DNA from: Chitinivorax tropicus
GTDB taxonomy: Bacteria; Pseudomonadota; Gammaproteobacteria; Burkholderiales; SCOH01
DNA length: 64,000 nt
NCBI RefSeq assembly: GCF_014202905.1
Contig: NZ_JACHHY010000017.1
Span: forward strand, 60,039 to 124,038
Reading direction: 5' to 3'
Shown here piece by piece: positions 9,137-18,827 of the stretch (its first letter is position 1; every line of letters begins with the position of its first letter). A program made the translations under genes and the position numbers. A model generated the notes under the pieces. It worked only from the letters and a program-made list of their open reading frames with translations, was not told the DNA's origin and did no database searches.

Positions 9137-9640
9137 ATGAACCGTACTACCATCGACCTGTGGGTCGGCATCTTCGTCACGCTAGGCATTGCTGCGGTGA
9201 TCTTCCTGGCGCTGAAGGTCGGCAACCTCAGCACATCGTTCAACAGCGAGAAGACCTATACCATCACCGCCAATTTCGACAATATCGGTGGCCTGAAGGC
9301 GCGCGCGCCCGTCCGTAGCGCAGGCGTTGTCGTGGGCCGGGTCACCAGCGTGCAGTTCGATACCAAGCAATACGTGGCGGTCGTCACCATGCATATCGAC
9401 GAACGCTATCCATTCTCGAAGGACACTTCAGCCTCGATCCTGACTTCAGGGCTGCTGGGCGAACAATACATCGGCCTCAAGACCGGGGGGGATGAGGAAA
9501 ATCTGAAAGATGGCGACAAGCTCACCATCACACAATCCGCCGTGGTGTTGGAGGATCTGATTGGCCGATTCCTGTTCAGCTCTGCAGAAAAGAGCGCGAG
9601 CCAACCCGCTACGGATAAAGCCGCAACGCCTGCACCGTGA
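9137..9640 (+). CDS. mlaD: Phospholipid transport MCE-domain protein MlaD
   Basis: A 167-residue protein with one N-terminal transmembrane helix (LWVGIFVTLGIAAVIFLALKVG) followed by an MCE domain (ANFDNIGGLKARAPVRSAGVVVGRV). MlaD forms a hexameric periplasmic ring on MlaE through which lipids pass. The end of the MCE core, SGLLGEQYIGLKTGGDEE, is typical. It starts directly after the mlaE stop. The C-terminal tail is short and Ala/Pro/Ser-rich. Confidence 0.96.
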   Translation: MNRTTIDLWVGIFVTLGIAAVIFLALKVGNLSTSFNSEKTYTITANFDNIGGLKARAPVRSAGVVVGRVTSVQFDTKQYVAVVTMHIDERYPFSKDTSASILTSGLLGEQYIGLKTGGDEENLKDGDKLTITQSAVVLEDLIGRFLFSSAEKSASQPATDKAATPAP

Positions 9641-9685
9641 TGCAGAACCCTATCAAGAATTAAAACTATCGACGCTGGAGCCATC

Positions 9686-10276
9686 ATGAAGAAGTTGATC
9701 AGCCTGTTTGCACTTGGCCTCGCCCTGTTGACGGGCGCTGCACATGCAAACGATGCCGAAACCCTGGTACGCAATACCTCCAACGATGTATTGGAGCTGA
9801 TGAAAAAAGAAAAGAACGACAAGAAGCTGCGGGAACAGATCGAGCAGCGCACCCTGCCCTATTTCGATTTCACCCGCATGACCGGTCTGGCAGTCGGATT
9901 GCCCTGGCGTAGCGCTACCGATGCGCAGAAAAGCCAGCTGACCGATGAATTCAAGACCTTGCTGATCCGCACCTACTCATCCACATTGACTTCCTACAAA
10001 GTGCAAGGGATCGAGGTCAAGCCGGTCAAGGCAGAAGCCAACAGCACGGATGTGACGGTGCTGACAGATGTCTCGGTTTCCGGCCAGCAGCCCGTCGCGA
10101 TCAACTACAAGCTGCGTAAAGTCGATCAGAACTGGCGTGTCTATGATGTCGTGGTTGGTGGGGTCAGCCTGGTCACCAATTACCGGGGCAGCTTTGGCGA
10201 CACTATCAAACAAAGCGGCGTCGATGGCCTGATCAAATCGCTCAAAGACAAAAACACCACGAACACCGGCAAGTAA
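9686..10276 (+). CDS. mlaC: Periplasmic phospholipid-binding shuttle MlaC
   Basis: A 196-residue secreted protein with a clear signal peptide (MKKLISLFALGLALLTGAAHA, cleavage before ND). The mature part matches the MlaC/Ttg2D family, with TLPYFDFTRMTGLAVG and the ending YDVVVGGVSLVTNYRGSF. It carries single phospholipids between MlaA at the outer membrane and MlaFEDB at the inner membrane. A GGAG ribosome site lies just upstream of the ATG. The gene is 45 bp after mlaD and in the same operon. Confidence 0.96.
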   Translation: MKKLISLFALGLALLTGAAHANDAETLVRNTSNDVLELMKKEKNDKKLREQIEQRTLPYFDFTRMTGLAVGLPWRSATDAQKSQLTDEFKTLLIRTYSSTLTSYKVQGIEVKPVKAEANSTDVTVLTDVSVSGQQPVAINYKLRKVDQNWRVYDVVVGGVSLVTNYRGSFGDTIKQSGVDGLIKSLKDKNTTNTGK

Positions 10277-10286
10277 TCGAGGCACC

Positions 10287-10562
10287 ATGCGAATCTCTCT
10301 GTCTGGCAATCTGACTTATCGCGAAGCAGCAAAGGTGCTCGAACAAGTCACGGAGCAACTGACTACGCCAGAAACAGTGCTGGATATGCAGGCGGTAGGG
10401 GATGTCGATTCCAGCGTCATCGCCCTGCTGTTAGCATGGATGCGGCGTGCCAACGAGCGCTCGATCATATTGCGTTGTGAACGTGCCCCGGACAACGTGC
10501 TGTCCCTCGCCGCGCTGTATGGCACGGAATCATTGTTGCCGCTGACTGGCCGCCACGAGTGA
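10287..10562 (+). CDS. mlaB: STAS-domain protein MlaB
   Basis: A 91-residue cytoplasmic STAS-domain protein. The core VLDMQAVGDVDSSVIALLLAWMRRA contains the conserved DSS of the STAS phosphorylation-type site. In the Mla complex MlaB binds the ATPase MlaF and stabilises it. It starts 10 bp after mlaC. Length is near that of E. coli MlaB. Confidence 0.9.
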   Translation: MRISLSGNLTYREAAKVLEQVTEQLTTPETVLDMQAVGDVDSSVIALLLAWMRRANERSIILRCERAPDNVLSLAALYGTESLLPLTGRHE

Positions 10563-10570
10563 CCGCCAAC

Positions 10571-10612
10571 GCCAAGGCAGATGCAGGCGCAACGACCTTG
10601 GCTTGGCTTTTG
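10571..10612 (+). terminator. Possible terminator after mlaB
   Basis: GCCAAGG (10571-10577) can pair with CCTTGGC (10596-10602) across an 18-base loop, followed by TTGGCTTTTG. The loop is long and the T tract imperfect, so this may be a weak or partial terminator before mlaA. Confidence 0.4.
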
Positions 10613-10835
10613 TGGATGCCGATTCGATAATATCTAGTAGCATGGTGGCTGATCACGCCCTACCCAGCTGAATGCCCCAATAAAGTGGCAGTGGGTTGCT
10701 GCACCAAAACCCAGCCACCAAAGCTGGTGGCCTATGTCACGCCGGGTCGGCAGACAGCACCGATACACTTGTCGTCGAATTTGTTGTGCTGCGCAAGGCA
10801 CAGAGCCACATTGCCTGCAGCTTCAGGAAACATAC

Positions 10836-11588
10836 ATGCGTTACCCGTTGATATTACTGCTATCTGCCCTGATTGCCGTCCTGACTGGTTGTGCAACGGC
10901 ACCTGACAAACGCGACCCGTTCGAGCCTTTCAACCGCAAGGTCTATGCCTTCAATGAAACGGCGGATACGGCAGTCATCAAGCCTGCGGCTGAAGCATAC
11001 ACCAAGGTAGTGCCGAGCCCGGTCCGCGCTGGGGTTCACAACTTTCTCGGCAACCTCAAGGAAATCTCCTATCTCGTCAACAACCTGCTGCAAGGCAAAG
11101 TTGAGGGCGCGGCCATCAGCATGGGGCGTTTCACATTCAACTCGACCTTGGGCTTGGCAGGGTTGATCGATTTGATGACGCCGGTGGGTTTTCCTGCGCG
11201 GCCAGAGGACTTTGGCCAAACCTTAGGTAAATGGGGTGTCAAACCCGGCCCATATCTGGTGCTCCCCCTGTTTGGCCCCTCTACGCTTAGAGATACCGCT
11301 GGGATGGTGGCCGACACTGCAACCAGTATCAACGCGCCCGCCAGCGAGCCCGCCGCCCGATATGGTGTACTGGCGATCGGCGCAGTCGATAAGCGTGCAG
11401 AGCTGCTGGGTGCCAGTGAAGTATTGGATTCCGCCGCACTCGACCCATACACCTTCTTGCGGGATGCCTACCTGCAAAAGCGCATTGCCGAGATCTATGA
11501 TGGAAATCCGCCTAGCACGGTCGATCCGGACGATCCGTTCGCGGATGACAGTAAAGCATCTCAGCCGGCGTCGCCGCCCGCCCCATAA
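10836..11588 (+). CDS. mlaA: Outer-membrane lipoprotein MlaA (VacJ)
   Basis: A 250-residue lipoprotein that removes mislocalised phospholipids from the outer leaflet and passes them to MlaC. I chose the ATG at 10836 because it begins a signal peptide with the lipobox LTGC and has AGGA 7 bases upstream; an upstream in-frame ATG at 10734 would bury the signal peptide. The family motifs RDPFEPFNRKVYAFNE and LPLFGPSTLRDTAG are present. It sits 273 bp after mlaB, so it may have its own promoter. The C-terminus is an acidic/Ser/Pro-rich tail. Confidence 0.94.
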   Translation: MRYPLILLLSALIAVLTGCATAPDKRDPFEPFNRKVYAFNETADTAVIKPAAEAYTKVVPSPVRAGVHNFLGNLKEISYLVNNLLQGKVEGAAISMGRFTFNSTLGLAGLIDLMTPVGFPARPEDFGQTLGKWGVKPGPYLVLPLFGPSTLRDTAGMVADTATSINAPASEPAARYGVLAIGAVDKRAELLGASEVLDSAALDPYTFLRDAYLQKRIAEIYDGNPPSTVDPDDPFADDSKASQPASPPAP

Positions 11589-11841
11589 TCGGGGGGGCTG
11601 CTGAAGGCACCCAACCGCGAAAACATGCCTTCACAGGCCAAGTGACCACACTGGCTATACCAATAGCGTCAGATCAGGAAAAGTACGCAGGCAACAGCAT
11701 TTGCTGGAGGATCAGCGAGAGGTAGGCAGATAACCAAGGGCTAATCGCTTAGCCCTGCTATCCGTTCGATATGGTACAGATGGGTGCTGCTGGTTTCAGC
11801 CATGTGTGTGCCGAATGGCACCCACTACGCCCGAGGTTCAA
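11589..11841. other. Intergenic region with two small hairpins
   Basis: No gene seen. GAAGGCA and TGCCTTC can pair just after mlaA. A stronger hairpin, AGGGCTAA (11737-11744), loop TCGC, TTAGCCCT (11749-11756), lies between the two convergent genes and could end either transcript, though neither side has a clear T tract. Confidence 0.45.
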
Positions 11842-12063
11842 TCATGCTGCCAGACGTGCGTGTTGGCCCAGTGCGGGCTGTTCGCGCAGCCATGCATAAG
11901 CGGCATCAACAGTTGGAAAGCGGCTACGCTTGGTGACGACTTCCAGGTGGCTGCCCCGTTCACGCAGGACTTCCGCACGCAGTACGCCACCCAGGGCATA
12001 CACACGGCCAATATAGGTTCCCCCGAGGGCGGGGGCTTCAAGGACGATCAGATTGTTTTCCAT
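11842..12063 (-). CDS. Small conserved-looking protein of unknown function, 73 aa
   Basis: A short frame beginning MENNLIVLEAPALGGTYIGRV and ending in a Trp-containing helix (VDAAYAWLREQPALG). I do not recognise the family. Reasons to believe it: a good ribosome site (AGGGGA, about 6 bases before ATG), amino-acid composition like a folded protein, and a 17-bp palindrome upstream that could be its operator. It has no signal peptide or membrane segment. It is convergent with mlaA and lies downstream of the hut operon on the same strand, but separated from it by about 320 bp and a terminator. Confidence 0.6.
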   Translation of the reverse strand: MENNLIVLEAPALGGTYIGRVYALGGVLRAEVLRERGSHLEVVTKRSRFPTVDAAYAWLREQPALGQHARLAA

Positions 12064-12105
12064 AGTAGTTCCCCTGGTTGGGTTGTGAAACAGTTAATAT
12101 TGCAT

Positions 12106-12122
12106 TTTGTGCAATGCACAAA
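12106..12122. promoter_or_regulatory. 17-bp palindrome upstream of the 73-aa gene
   Basis: TTTGTGCA and TGCACAAA are exact inverted arms around a single central A. The site is 43-59 bp upstream of the ATG at 12063 on the minus strand. A possible promoter (TTGTGC, 16-bp spacer, TATTAA) would overlap it. This looks like a dimeric repressor site, but the regulator is unknown. Confidence 0.5.
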
Positions 12123-12333
12123 TATTACTGCATTCCCCACCTGATTTTCCATGCGGACAAACCCTCAACCCCTTGTTAGGCTTAAAACTCTAGTGCTTTT
12201 CAGCAGATGATTCATGACGAGTGATTTTGCAATGCAACACATCTAACCACCCAAACCAACCCAAACCCCACCATCAAACATCTGATGGCGCACATGCCGC
12301 CCTACCGTGCTTCTCTGCGTATCATCCAAGCAA

Positions 12334-12355
12334 ACACCCCGCCTTGGCGGGGTGT
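12334..12355 (-). terminator. Terminator after hutH
   Basis: ACACCCCGCC pairs with GGCGGGGTGT in a near-perfect hairpin, 25 bp past the hutH stop. On the minus strand it is followed by TTTGCTTGG, a short T tract. It probably ends the hut operon transcript. Confidence 0.75.
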
Positions 12356-12380
12356 GGAGCACTGAAGTGTCAGCTCGTCA

Positions 12381-13910
12381 TTACAACGATGGCAACAGCC
12401 CAGCAGGCAGGAATCGATCATAGCCCCCTTGCTGGATCAGTGCCTTGGCTCGCTCGATATCTGGCGCGAAGTAACGATCCTTGTCATAGAACGACACCCG
12501 GGCACGTAATAATGCCTTGGCCTGTTCCAACTCCACCGACGTTTTCAGTGGTGCGCGGAAATCAACCCCTTGGCAGGCTGCCAATAACTCGACAGCCAAG
12601 ATGCCCGCCGTATTGTCGGCCATGTCATGCAGGCGGCGGGCGGCAAAGGTGGCCATCGAGACGTGGTCTTCCTGATTCGCGGATGTCGGCAGGCTATCGA
12701 CCGATGCCGGATGCGCCAGCGTCTTGTTCTCAGACGCCAAGGCGGCAGAGGTCACCTGTGCGATCATGAAGCCGGAATTCACACCACCGTTCTCGACCAG
12801 AAAGGGCGGCAGGCCAGACAATTTGGAATCGATCAACAGCGCCATGCGACGCTCTGAGAGTGATCCGACCTCGGCAATGGCCAAGGCCAGATTGTCAGCG
12901 GCGAATGCGACCGGCTCCGCATGGAAATTGCCACCGGAGATGATGTCGTTGTCGTCCGCAAACACCAAGGGGTTATCAGAGACCGAGTTGGCCTCAGTCA
13001 ACAGAATATCGGCGGCATTGCGGATCTGCGTCAGGCAAGCGCCCATCACTTGGGGCTGGCAGCGCAGGCTATAGGGATCTTGCACCTTGCCGCAGTTCTC
13101 GTGTGAATGCTCGATCTCGGAGTGATCCAACAGGTGCCGATAGGCCCCGGCAACATCGATCTGCCCGGCATGGCCGCGTACCTGATGGATACGATCGTCG
13201 AATGGGCGACGCGAGCCTTGGGCGGCCTCGACCGACAGGGCACCGGTCACGACACCAGCCGCAAACAGATCCTCTGCCGCAAACAAGCCTTCCAAGGCAA
13301 AAGCGGTGCTGGCCTGGGTGCCATTCAACAACGCCAGGCCTTCTTTCGGTGCCAGCGTGATCGGCGTCAATCCGGCCAGCTTCAAACCGGCTCCGCCAGA
13401 CAAACGTTCGCCGTGATAGGTCACTTCGCCCTCACCAATCAACACGCAGGCCATGTGCGCCAAGGGGGCCAGGTCGCCAGAGGCACCGACAGAGCCCTTC
13501 TGCGGCACCACCGGATACACCTCGGCATTCACCAGCTTGATGAGCGCATCGATCACGTCACGGCGGATGCCGGAAAAGCCCCGCGCCAGCGAGTTGATCT
13601 TCAAGACCATCATCAGCCGGACGGTCGCGTCACGCATCCGCTCACCAACACCTGCCGCATGTGACAGCACGATCGAGCGCTGCAAAAGCTCCAGCTCTTC
13701 TGCCGCGATACGGGTGCTGGCCAATAAGCCAAAGCCCGTGTTGATGCCATATACCACACGGCCTTCGGACAGGACACGGGAAACGGTATGGGCGGACTCG
13801 TCGATAGCCGCATGGGCAGCGGTATCCAGCGACAAGGTGACTGGTGCCCGCCAGATGTGGCGCAGCTCGGCCAGGCTCAGCTGGCCTGGTTTCAACAGAA
13901 ATGCAGTCAT
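12381..13910 (-). CDS. hutH: Histidine ammonia-lyase HutH
   Basis: Catalyses L-histidine to trans-urocanate plus ammonia, the first step of histidine degradation. The Ala-Ser-Gly triad that cyclises into the MIO prosthetic group is at residues 143-145 ([12 protein letters not shown]). The family also shows [14 protein letters not shown] and the [17 protein letters not shown] region. I chose the ATG at 13910 ([17 protein letters not shown] upstream) over one 10 codons earlier, giving 509 residues, the usual length. It is the last gene of the cluster and is preceded by an 89-bp gap containing a small hairpin. Confidence 0.97.
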   Translation of the reverse strand: MTAFLLKPGQLSLAELRHIWRAPVTLSLDTAAHAAIDESAHTVSRVLSEGRVVYGINTGFGLLASTRIAAEELELLQRSIVLSHAAGVGERMRDATVRLMMVLKINSLARGFSGIRRDVIDALIKLVNAEVYPVVPQKGSVGASGDLAPLAHMACVLIGEGEVTYHGERLSGGAGLKLAGLTPITLAPKEGLALLNGTQASTAFALEGLFAAEDLFAAGVVTGALSVEAAQGSRRPFDDRIHQVRGHAGQIDVAGAYRHLLDHSEIEHSHENCGKVQDPYSLRCQPQVMGACLTQIRNAADILLTEANSVSDNPLVFADDNDIISGGNFHAEPVAFAADNLALAIAEVGSLSERRMALLIDSKLSGLPPFLVENGGVNSGFMIAQVTSAALASENKTLAHPASVDSLPTSANQEDHVSMATFAARRLHDMADNTAGILAVELLAACQGVDFRAPLKTSVELEQAKALLRARVSFYDKDRYFAPDIERAKALIQQGGYDRFLPAGLLPSL

Positions 13911-13940
13911 GGCTATCTCAAATGGGGTGGTCAGTAGCAC

Positions 13941-13963
13941 GATCCACTTCGGTGGCGTGGATC
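13941..13963. other. Hairpin in the hutU-hutH gap
   Basis: GATCCAC (13941-13947) and GTGGATC (13957-13963) form a 7-bp inverted repeat between hutU and hutH. It could adjust relative expression or mRNA stability; this is a guess. Confidence 0.4.
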
Positions 13964-13999
13964 ACGCGATGAATCAATCGGGTCAACAGTGGCCATCGA

Positions 14000-15661
14000 T
14001 CACAGCATGGGCAAATCCAGGCTGTTCTCACGGGCGGATTGCCTGGCAATCTCATAGCCTGCGTCAGCATGGCGCATCACGCCTGTTCCAGGATCATTGC
14101 GCAGCACACGGGCAATCCGTCTGGCAGCAGCTTCGCTGCCATCGCAAACGATCACCACCCCAGCGTGCTGGCTGAACCCCATGCCTACGCCCCCGCCATG
14201 ATGCAGGGACACCCAGGTCGCGCCCCCTGCGGTATTCAGCAGGGCATTCAGCAAAGGCCAATCAGAGACGGCATCCGAGCCATCCAGCATGGCCTCGGTT
14301 TCGCGGTTGGGGCTGGCAACCGAGCCGGAGTCCAAATGATCGCGGCCAATTACAATCGGTGCTTTCAGCTCGCCCTTGGCGACCATCTCGTTGAATGCCA
14401 GACCCAGGCGGGCGCGGTCTTTCAGCCCCACCCAGCAGATACGTGCTGGCAGGCCTTGGAAAGCGATGCGCTCCCGCGCCATGTCCAGCCAGTGGTGTAG
14501 ATGGCTGTCGTGTGGAATCAGTTCTTTGACTTTCTGATCCGTTTTGTAGATGTCTTCCGGGTCTCCCGACAACGCCACCCAGCGGAAAGGCCCAATCCCT
14601 TCGCAGAACAGAGGACGGATGTAGGCAGGGACGAAACCCGGAAAGTCGAAGGCATTTTGCACGCCCTCCTCCAACGCCATCTGGCGGATGTTGTTGCCGT
14701 AATCGAGCGTGGCCGAACCGCGCTGTTGCAGGGCCAGCATCGCCCGCACTTGCACCGCCATCGAGGCTTTGGCAGCCTTGACCACCGCCTGCGGCTCGCT
14801 CTGGCGACGTGCTTTCCATTGCTCGATTGTCCAGCCTTGCGGCAGATAGCCATTCAGTGGGTCATGCGCACTGGTCTGGTCAGTGACGACATCAGGGGTG
14901 ATGCCGCGTGCAACCAGCTCAGCAAACACATCGGCTGCATTTCCCAACAAGCCGACAGAAATGGCCTTGCCACTGGCATTGGCCTCGTTGATGATAGCCA
15001 GCGCTTCGTCCAGGGTTTTGGCTTTGAAATCGACATAGCGGGTACGCAGACGGAAATCGATGCGCGTTTCGTCGCACTCCACCGCCAGCACGTTGAAACC
15101 AGCCATCACGCCAGCCAAAGGCTGCGCTCCACCCATGCCCCCCAGGCCACCGGTCAGAATCCATTTCCCTCTGGCCTCGCCAGCAAAGTGCTGCTTGGCC
15201 ACGGCGGCAAAGGTCTCGTAAGTCCCTTGGACAATTCCCTGCGTGCCGATATAGATCCACGAGCCAGCAGTCATCTGGCCATACATCATCAGGCCTTTCC
15301 GATCCAACTCATTGAAATGATCCCAGGTCGCCCAATGCGGCACCAGATTGGAATTGGCCAGCAGCACGCGCGGCGCGTCAGCGTGGGTCTGGAACACCCC
15401 AACCGGCTTGCCGGACTGCACCAGCAAGGTCTGGTCATCCTCCAGGCGCTTGAGCACATCCAGAATCCTGTCAAAGCATTCCCAGCTGCGGGCCGCGCGG
15501 CCAATGCCGCCGTACACCACCAGATCTTCAGGACGCTCGGCCACATCCGGGTCTAGGTTGTTCTGAATCATGCGATAGGCGGCTTCGGTCAGCCAGCTTT
15601 TGCACGTCAGCTGATTGCCACGCGGGGCGCGGATCACACGCGAAGGGTCATGTCGGTTCAT
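14000..15661 (-). CDS. hutU: Urocanate hydratase HutU
   Basis: Converts urocanate to 4-imidazolone-5-propionate using tightly bound NAD+. The sequence follows the family over its full 553 residues: [34 protein letters not shown], the glycine-rich [33 protein letters not shown] and [18 protein letters not shown] prefer the ATG at 15661 because GGAG lies 9 bases upstream. An in-frame ATG at 15694 overlaps the hutG stop as ATGA and would add 11 residues. Confidence 0.97.
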   Translation of the reverse strand: MNRHDPSRVIRAPRGNQLTCKSWLTEAAYRMIQNNLDPDVAERPEDLVVYGGIGRAARSWECFDRILDVLKRLEDDQTLLVQSGKPVGVFQTHADAPRVLLANSNLVPHWATWDHFNELDRKGLMMYGQMTAGSWIYIGTQGIVQGTYETFAAVAKQHFAGEARGKWILTGGLGGMGGAQPLAGVMAGFNVLAVECDETRIDFRLRTRYVDFKAKTLDEALAIINEANASGKAISVGLLGNAADVFAELVARGITPDVVTDQTSAHDPLNGYLPQGWTIEQWKARRQSEPQAVVKAAKASMAVQVRAMLALQQRGSATLDYGNNIRQMALEEGVQNAFDFPGFVPAYIRPLFCEGIGPFRWVALSGDPEDIYKTDQKVKELIPHDSHLHHWLDMARERIAFQGLPARICWVGLKDRARLGLAFNEMVAKGELKAPIVIGRDHLDSGSVASPNRETEAMLDGSDAVSDWPLLNALLNTAGGATWVSLHHGGGVGMGFSQHAGVVIVCDGSEAAARRIARVLRNDPGTGVMRHADAGYEIARQSARENSLDLPML

Positions 15662-15690
15662 GGAATTTGTCTCCAGTTTGGTTGGGCTGG

Positions 15691-16632
15691 TCATTTGGTC
15701 AGACGGTGGATCAGGCGAGCAGCGGTCTTGGCTGTGCGATGATCAATGTCGAATTCAGGGTTGAGCTCCGCCAGATCAACGATGCGTAATTTGTCGGAAG
15801 CCTTGGCCAGATCGAGTATGGCTTCGATCACCTCCAAGGCCACCCCTCGTGCCGCCGGGGCGGATACCCCAGGCGCTTGGTAAGCAGGCAATACGTCGAT
15901 ATCGATGGTCAGGTAGAGATGATCAAGTGGTGCAAGGAATTGACTGAGTTGATGCAATGTATCCGGCAACTGGGCGATGCCCATGTCCTCATCCAACCGA
16001 TAGGTCACATCCAATTCACGCGCCCTGGCGAACAGCGCGGCGGTATTGGCAGGCTCAGCCACCCCGAAGCAGGCGTAGTGAAAAGGCCAACCATGTGCCA
16101 CGCAGGACTCGGCAATTTGCCGGAACGGGGTGCCAGAATTGGCCTCGCGCGCCAAGCGAAGGTCGAAATGCGCATCCAGGTTGAGAATGCCGACCTTGGG
16201 CGTGCCGCCTTGATTGGCCAGATGGCGGGCCAGACCACTGAAGGTGCCAAAGGCGACCTCGTGCCCACCACCCATCACCACAGGGAAATGGCCTGCGGTA
16301 AGCAGACCATCCACCATCACCGCCAATTCAGCCTGTGCCGCCTCCAACGCATCGCCTTCACAGACTACGTCGCCCGCATCCCACACCACACGCTCACCAC
16401 CATGCCAGGCCAGGTTCGCCAGCGCATGGCGTATTGCCTGCGGCCCTTTATGGGCGCCGGGCCGGCCATGATTCCGCTTGACACCTGCATCACAGGCAAA
16501 CCCCAGCAGCGCGACACCCGCTTGGCCCGAAGGCACCTCGCAGCGAATCTGCTGGTGCCAACGCCGGGCATCCCCAGCCTCTTCACTATCGACCCGCCCT
16601 TGCCAGCGAGCCGGATCAGGTTTCACCCACAT
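15691..16632 (-). CDS. hutG: Formimidoylglutamase HutG (arginase family)
   Basis: Hydrolyses N-formimidoyl-L-glutamate to glutamate and formamide, the last step of the pathway. It belongs to the ureohydrolase/arginase family with two metal ions: metal-binding motifs [18 protein letters not shown] and TIDIDVLP are all present. The ATG at 16632 ([14 protein letters not shown]) has a strong AGGGGGA site and gives 313 residues. Its 5' end is just 17 bp past the hutI stop. This form of HutG produces formamide directly, so the pathway here does not need HutF. Confidence 0.95.
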   Translation of the reverse strand: MWVKPDPARWQGRVDSEEAGDARRWHQQIRCEVPSGQAGVALLGFACDAGVKRNHGRPGAHKGPQAIRHALANLAWHGGERVVWDAGDVVCEGDALEAAQAELAVMVDGLLTAGHFPVVMGGGHEVAFGTFSGLARHLANQGGTPKVGILNLDAHFDLRLAREANSGTPFRQIAESCVAHGWPFHYACFGVAEPANTAALFARARELDVTYRLDEDMGIAQLPDTLHQLSQFLAPLDHLYLTIDIDVLPAYQAPGVSAPAARGVALEVIEAILDLAKASDKLRIVDLAELNPEFDIDHRTAKTAARLIHRLTK

Positions 16633-16649
16633 GTCGTCCCCCTCTTTCG

Positions 16650-17891
16650 TCAATGTGCTATCTGCTGACCACGCCACACTCGGTACCGCAATGGATTGAC
16701 GCCCATCTGATAGGCCAGCTCGGCAGGATGCTGCACTTGCCAGACACAGAAGCTCGCCTCATATCCAACTGCCAGCCGCCCCAGGCGGGTTGCCCGCCCC
16801 AATGCACGCGCAGCGTGCTGCGTCACACCGGCAAAGGCTTGTTGGGGTGTCAATCCAAACAACACGCAGGCCATGTTCATGGCCAAACGGATCGAGGCAA
16901 ACGGGCTGGTACCTGGGTTGAGATCAGTCGCGACGGCCATCGGCACCCCCGCAGCGCGCAAGGCAGCGATTGGCGGCAGCTGCTTTTCACGCAGAAAATA
17001 GAAGGCGGCGGGCAGCAATACCGCCACCGTGCCGCTACGGGCCAACGCATCAATCCCCGCATCACTCAGAAACTCGACATGATCCACCGACCACGCGCCA
17101 TACTGCGCAGCCAGGGCCGAGCCATCCAGGTCAGACAGCTGCTCCATATGGCCTTTGACCGCCAACCCATGCTGGCAGGCGCACACAAAGAGGCGCTCGG
17201 CTTGCGCACGAGTAAATGCGATGTGCTCGCAGAACACGTCCACCGCTTCGGCCAGCCCGGCCTCGGCAACTGCTGGAATGATGTCGTTGCAGATCAGGCT
17301 GACATAGTCATCTGCCCGACCGGTGTATTCAGGTGGTACAGCATGCGCCGCCAACAAGGTGGCAGATACATCGATCTGGGCCAACTCACCCAGCCGATGC
17401 GCCACACGCAGCATCTTCAGCTCGTCGTCCAAGGTGAGTCCATAGCCGGATTTGATCTCGATGCAACCCACCCCCTCTGCCGCCAGGGCTTGCACACGCG
17501 GCAAGCTGGCAGCCAGCAGGTCAGCCTCATTCAAGGCACGGGTGGCCCGCACCGTGGACAGAATGCCGCCCCCTTGCCTGGCAATCTCAGCATAGGGCAC
17601 GCCGCACAAACGCATCTCCCACTCTTGCGCACGATTGCCCCCAAACACCGCATGCGTGTGGCAATCGATCAAGGCCGGTGTCACCCAGGCACCGGCCAGG
17701 TCAATGGCACCCGCCGGCAGCGCCATTGCCGCAAGCTCGGACATCGGCGCCAGTAGCGCGATGCGCCCCTGCTTGACACCCATGGCAACCAAGGCGGAGG
17801 ACGCATCCGTGCTTGCATCCACGCCCCCCCAGTGGGCAGCGACCTGAGCGTTCAGCCAGAGCTGATCACAGTCCGTCAGTACAGTGTGCAT
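16650..17891 (-). CDS. hutI: Imidazolonepropionase HutI
   Basis: Opens the imidazolone ring to give N-formimidoyl-glutamate. It is a metal-dependent amidohydrolase with the HxH motif in PALIDCHTHAVFGGNRAQE and the family stretches GGGILSTVRATR, EIKSGYGLTLDDELKML and ATDLNPGTSP. I chose the ATG at 17891 (MHTVLTDCDQLW); an upstream ATG at 17930 would lie inside the HutC box. No good ribosome site is visible. It is the first structural gene, 186 bp downstream of hutC on the same strand. Confidence 0.96.
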   Translation of the reverse strand: MHTVLTDCDQLWLNAQVAAHWGGVDASTDASSALVAMGVKQGRIALLAPMSELAAMALPAGAIDLAGAWVTPALIDCHTHAVFGGNRAQEWEMRLCGVPYAEIARQGGGILSTVRATRALNEADLLAASLPRVQALAAEGVGCIEIKSGYGLTLDDELKMLRVAHRLGELAQIDVSATLLAAHAVPPEYTGRADDYVSLICNDIIPAVAEAGLAEAVDVFCEHIAFTRAQAERLFVCACQHGLAVKGHMEQLSDLDGSALAAQYGAWSVDHVEFLSDAGIDALARSGTVAVLLPAAFYFLREKQLPPIAALRAAGVPMAVATDLNPGTSPFASIRLAMNMACVLFGLTPQQAFAGVTQHAARALGRATRLGRLAVGYEASFCVWQVQHPAELAYQMGVNPLRYRVWRGQQIAH

Positions 17892-17919
17892 GATTGAAAT
17901 GTATAATTTTGAGCAAATT

Positions 17920-17929
17920 TGTATATACA
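17920..17929. promoter_or_regulatory. HutC operator upstream of hutI
   Basis: TGTATATACA is a perfect palindrome of the TGTA-N2-TACA type described for HutC. It is 29-38 bp upstream of the hutI ATG. A related half site, TGTATAATT, lies nearer the gene at 17900. Confidence 0.75.
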
Positions 17930-18002
17930 TTAAACAGACAATGCCAACACGTCAAGCAGCCGTCACCCTGCGCGGCAGCCAGATCAAGTGGGACACGCAG
18001 GA

Positions 18003-18034
18003 TCAAAAAGAAACGGCCACCTGCTGGTGGCCGT
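18003..18034 (-). terminator. Rho-independent terminator of hutC
   Basis: A 9-bp perfect stem (ACGGCCACC 18013-18021 with GGTGGCCGT 18026-18034) and 4-base loop. On the minus strand it is followed by TTTCTTTTTG. It separates hutC from the hutIGUH operon, so the two are likely transcribed from separate promoters. Confidence 0.88.
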
Positions 18035-18077
18035 TGGATGGCATGCCTGCTCCGGCGATCAATCGCCCGGTGATCGA

Positions 18078-18785
18078 TCACACATCGACATGGACTTGCG
18101 AACGAAGCTTATAGCGCGTGCCAGGATGGGTCAGACGCGCGAAGCTGATCAGGCGATCAGCAGACCAGGTACGGCGATGCACCAGCAGACAGGGCTCATT
18201 GGCGCTGATCTCCAGCAGGCGCTGGGTTTCCGCATCTGGCATGGTGGCCTCGACGATATGCTCGATGTCCGACAAAGGGCAGGCTTGGGTCAGGTACTCG
18301 TTGGGCGTGATGTCGGAAAAATCCTGCTCCAGATAATGAGGCACCCAGCGAGGGTTCAGATAGCGGTCTTCCAGCTGGATCGGCACCCCGTTCTCACGGT
18401 GCACGATCATCGAGTGATACACCTCGGTGCCCACGCGCACACCCAGCCTCAGCGCAATCGTGTCATCCACCACCTCGCTGCGTAACAACAAGACGGTGTT
18501 ATCGTACTGATGGCCTCGACGGCGGATCTCGCCTGCAATGCTGCACACCGACAGCAGTGGCGATTCAGCCCGCGTATCCGCCACATAGGTGCCATCGCCA
18601 GCAAAGCGCACCAGCATGCCATCGCCCACCAGATCACGGATGGCCTTGTTGACGGTCATCCGGCTGACACCGAATTGCTCCGCCAACTGCACCTCGGGTG
18701 GAATCTTGCTGCCAGGCTGGTAGGTCTGCTCCCGGATACGCTGGAGCAAATAAGACTTGATGGCTTGATAACGGGGCTGTGTCAT
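18078..18785 (-). CDS. hutC: Histidine utilisation repressor HutC (GntR family)
   Basis: A 235-residue GntR/HutC-subfamily regulator. The N-terminal winged helix (PGSKIPPEVQLAEQFGVSRMTVNKAIRDLV) binds DNA; the C-terminal UTRA domain (from about residue 90, ending GTRYKLRSQVHVDV) binds urocanate, the inducer. Its own promoter carries a HutC-like box over the -10 element, suggesting autoregulation. It has its own terminator before hutI. Confidence 0.95.
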   Translation of the reverse strand: MTQPRYQAIKSYLLQRIREQTYQPGSKIPPEVQLAEQFGVSRMTVNKAIRDLVGDGMLVRFAGDGTYVADTRAESPLLSVCSIAGEIRRRGHQYDNTVLLLRSEVVDDTIALRLGVRVGTEVYHSMIVHRENGVPIQLEDRYLNPRWVPHYLEQDFSDITPNEYLTQACPLSDIEHIVEATMPDAETQRLLEISANEPCLLVHRRTWSADRLISFARLTHPGTRYKLRSQVHVDV

Positions 18786-18796
18786 TACGGATATAT

Positions 18797-18827
18797 TGTC
18801 TATACAAATCTGTCATTTATTGTACAA
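18797..18827 (-). promoter_or_regulatory. hutC promoter with overlapping HutC box
   Basis: On the minus strand, -35 TTGTAC (18822-18827) and -10 TATAGA (18799-18804) are separated by 17 bp. The box TGTCTATACA (18797-18806) differs at one base from the hutI operator and covers the -10. The -35 itself lies in a TTGTACAA palindrome. Confidence 0.65.

Noticed and set aside
12221..12769. A plus-strand frame of 182 codons over the end of hutH
   Set aside because: It is antisense to hutH for most of its length and has no protein-like features.
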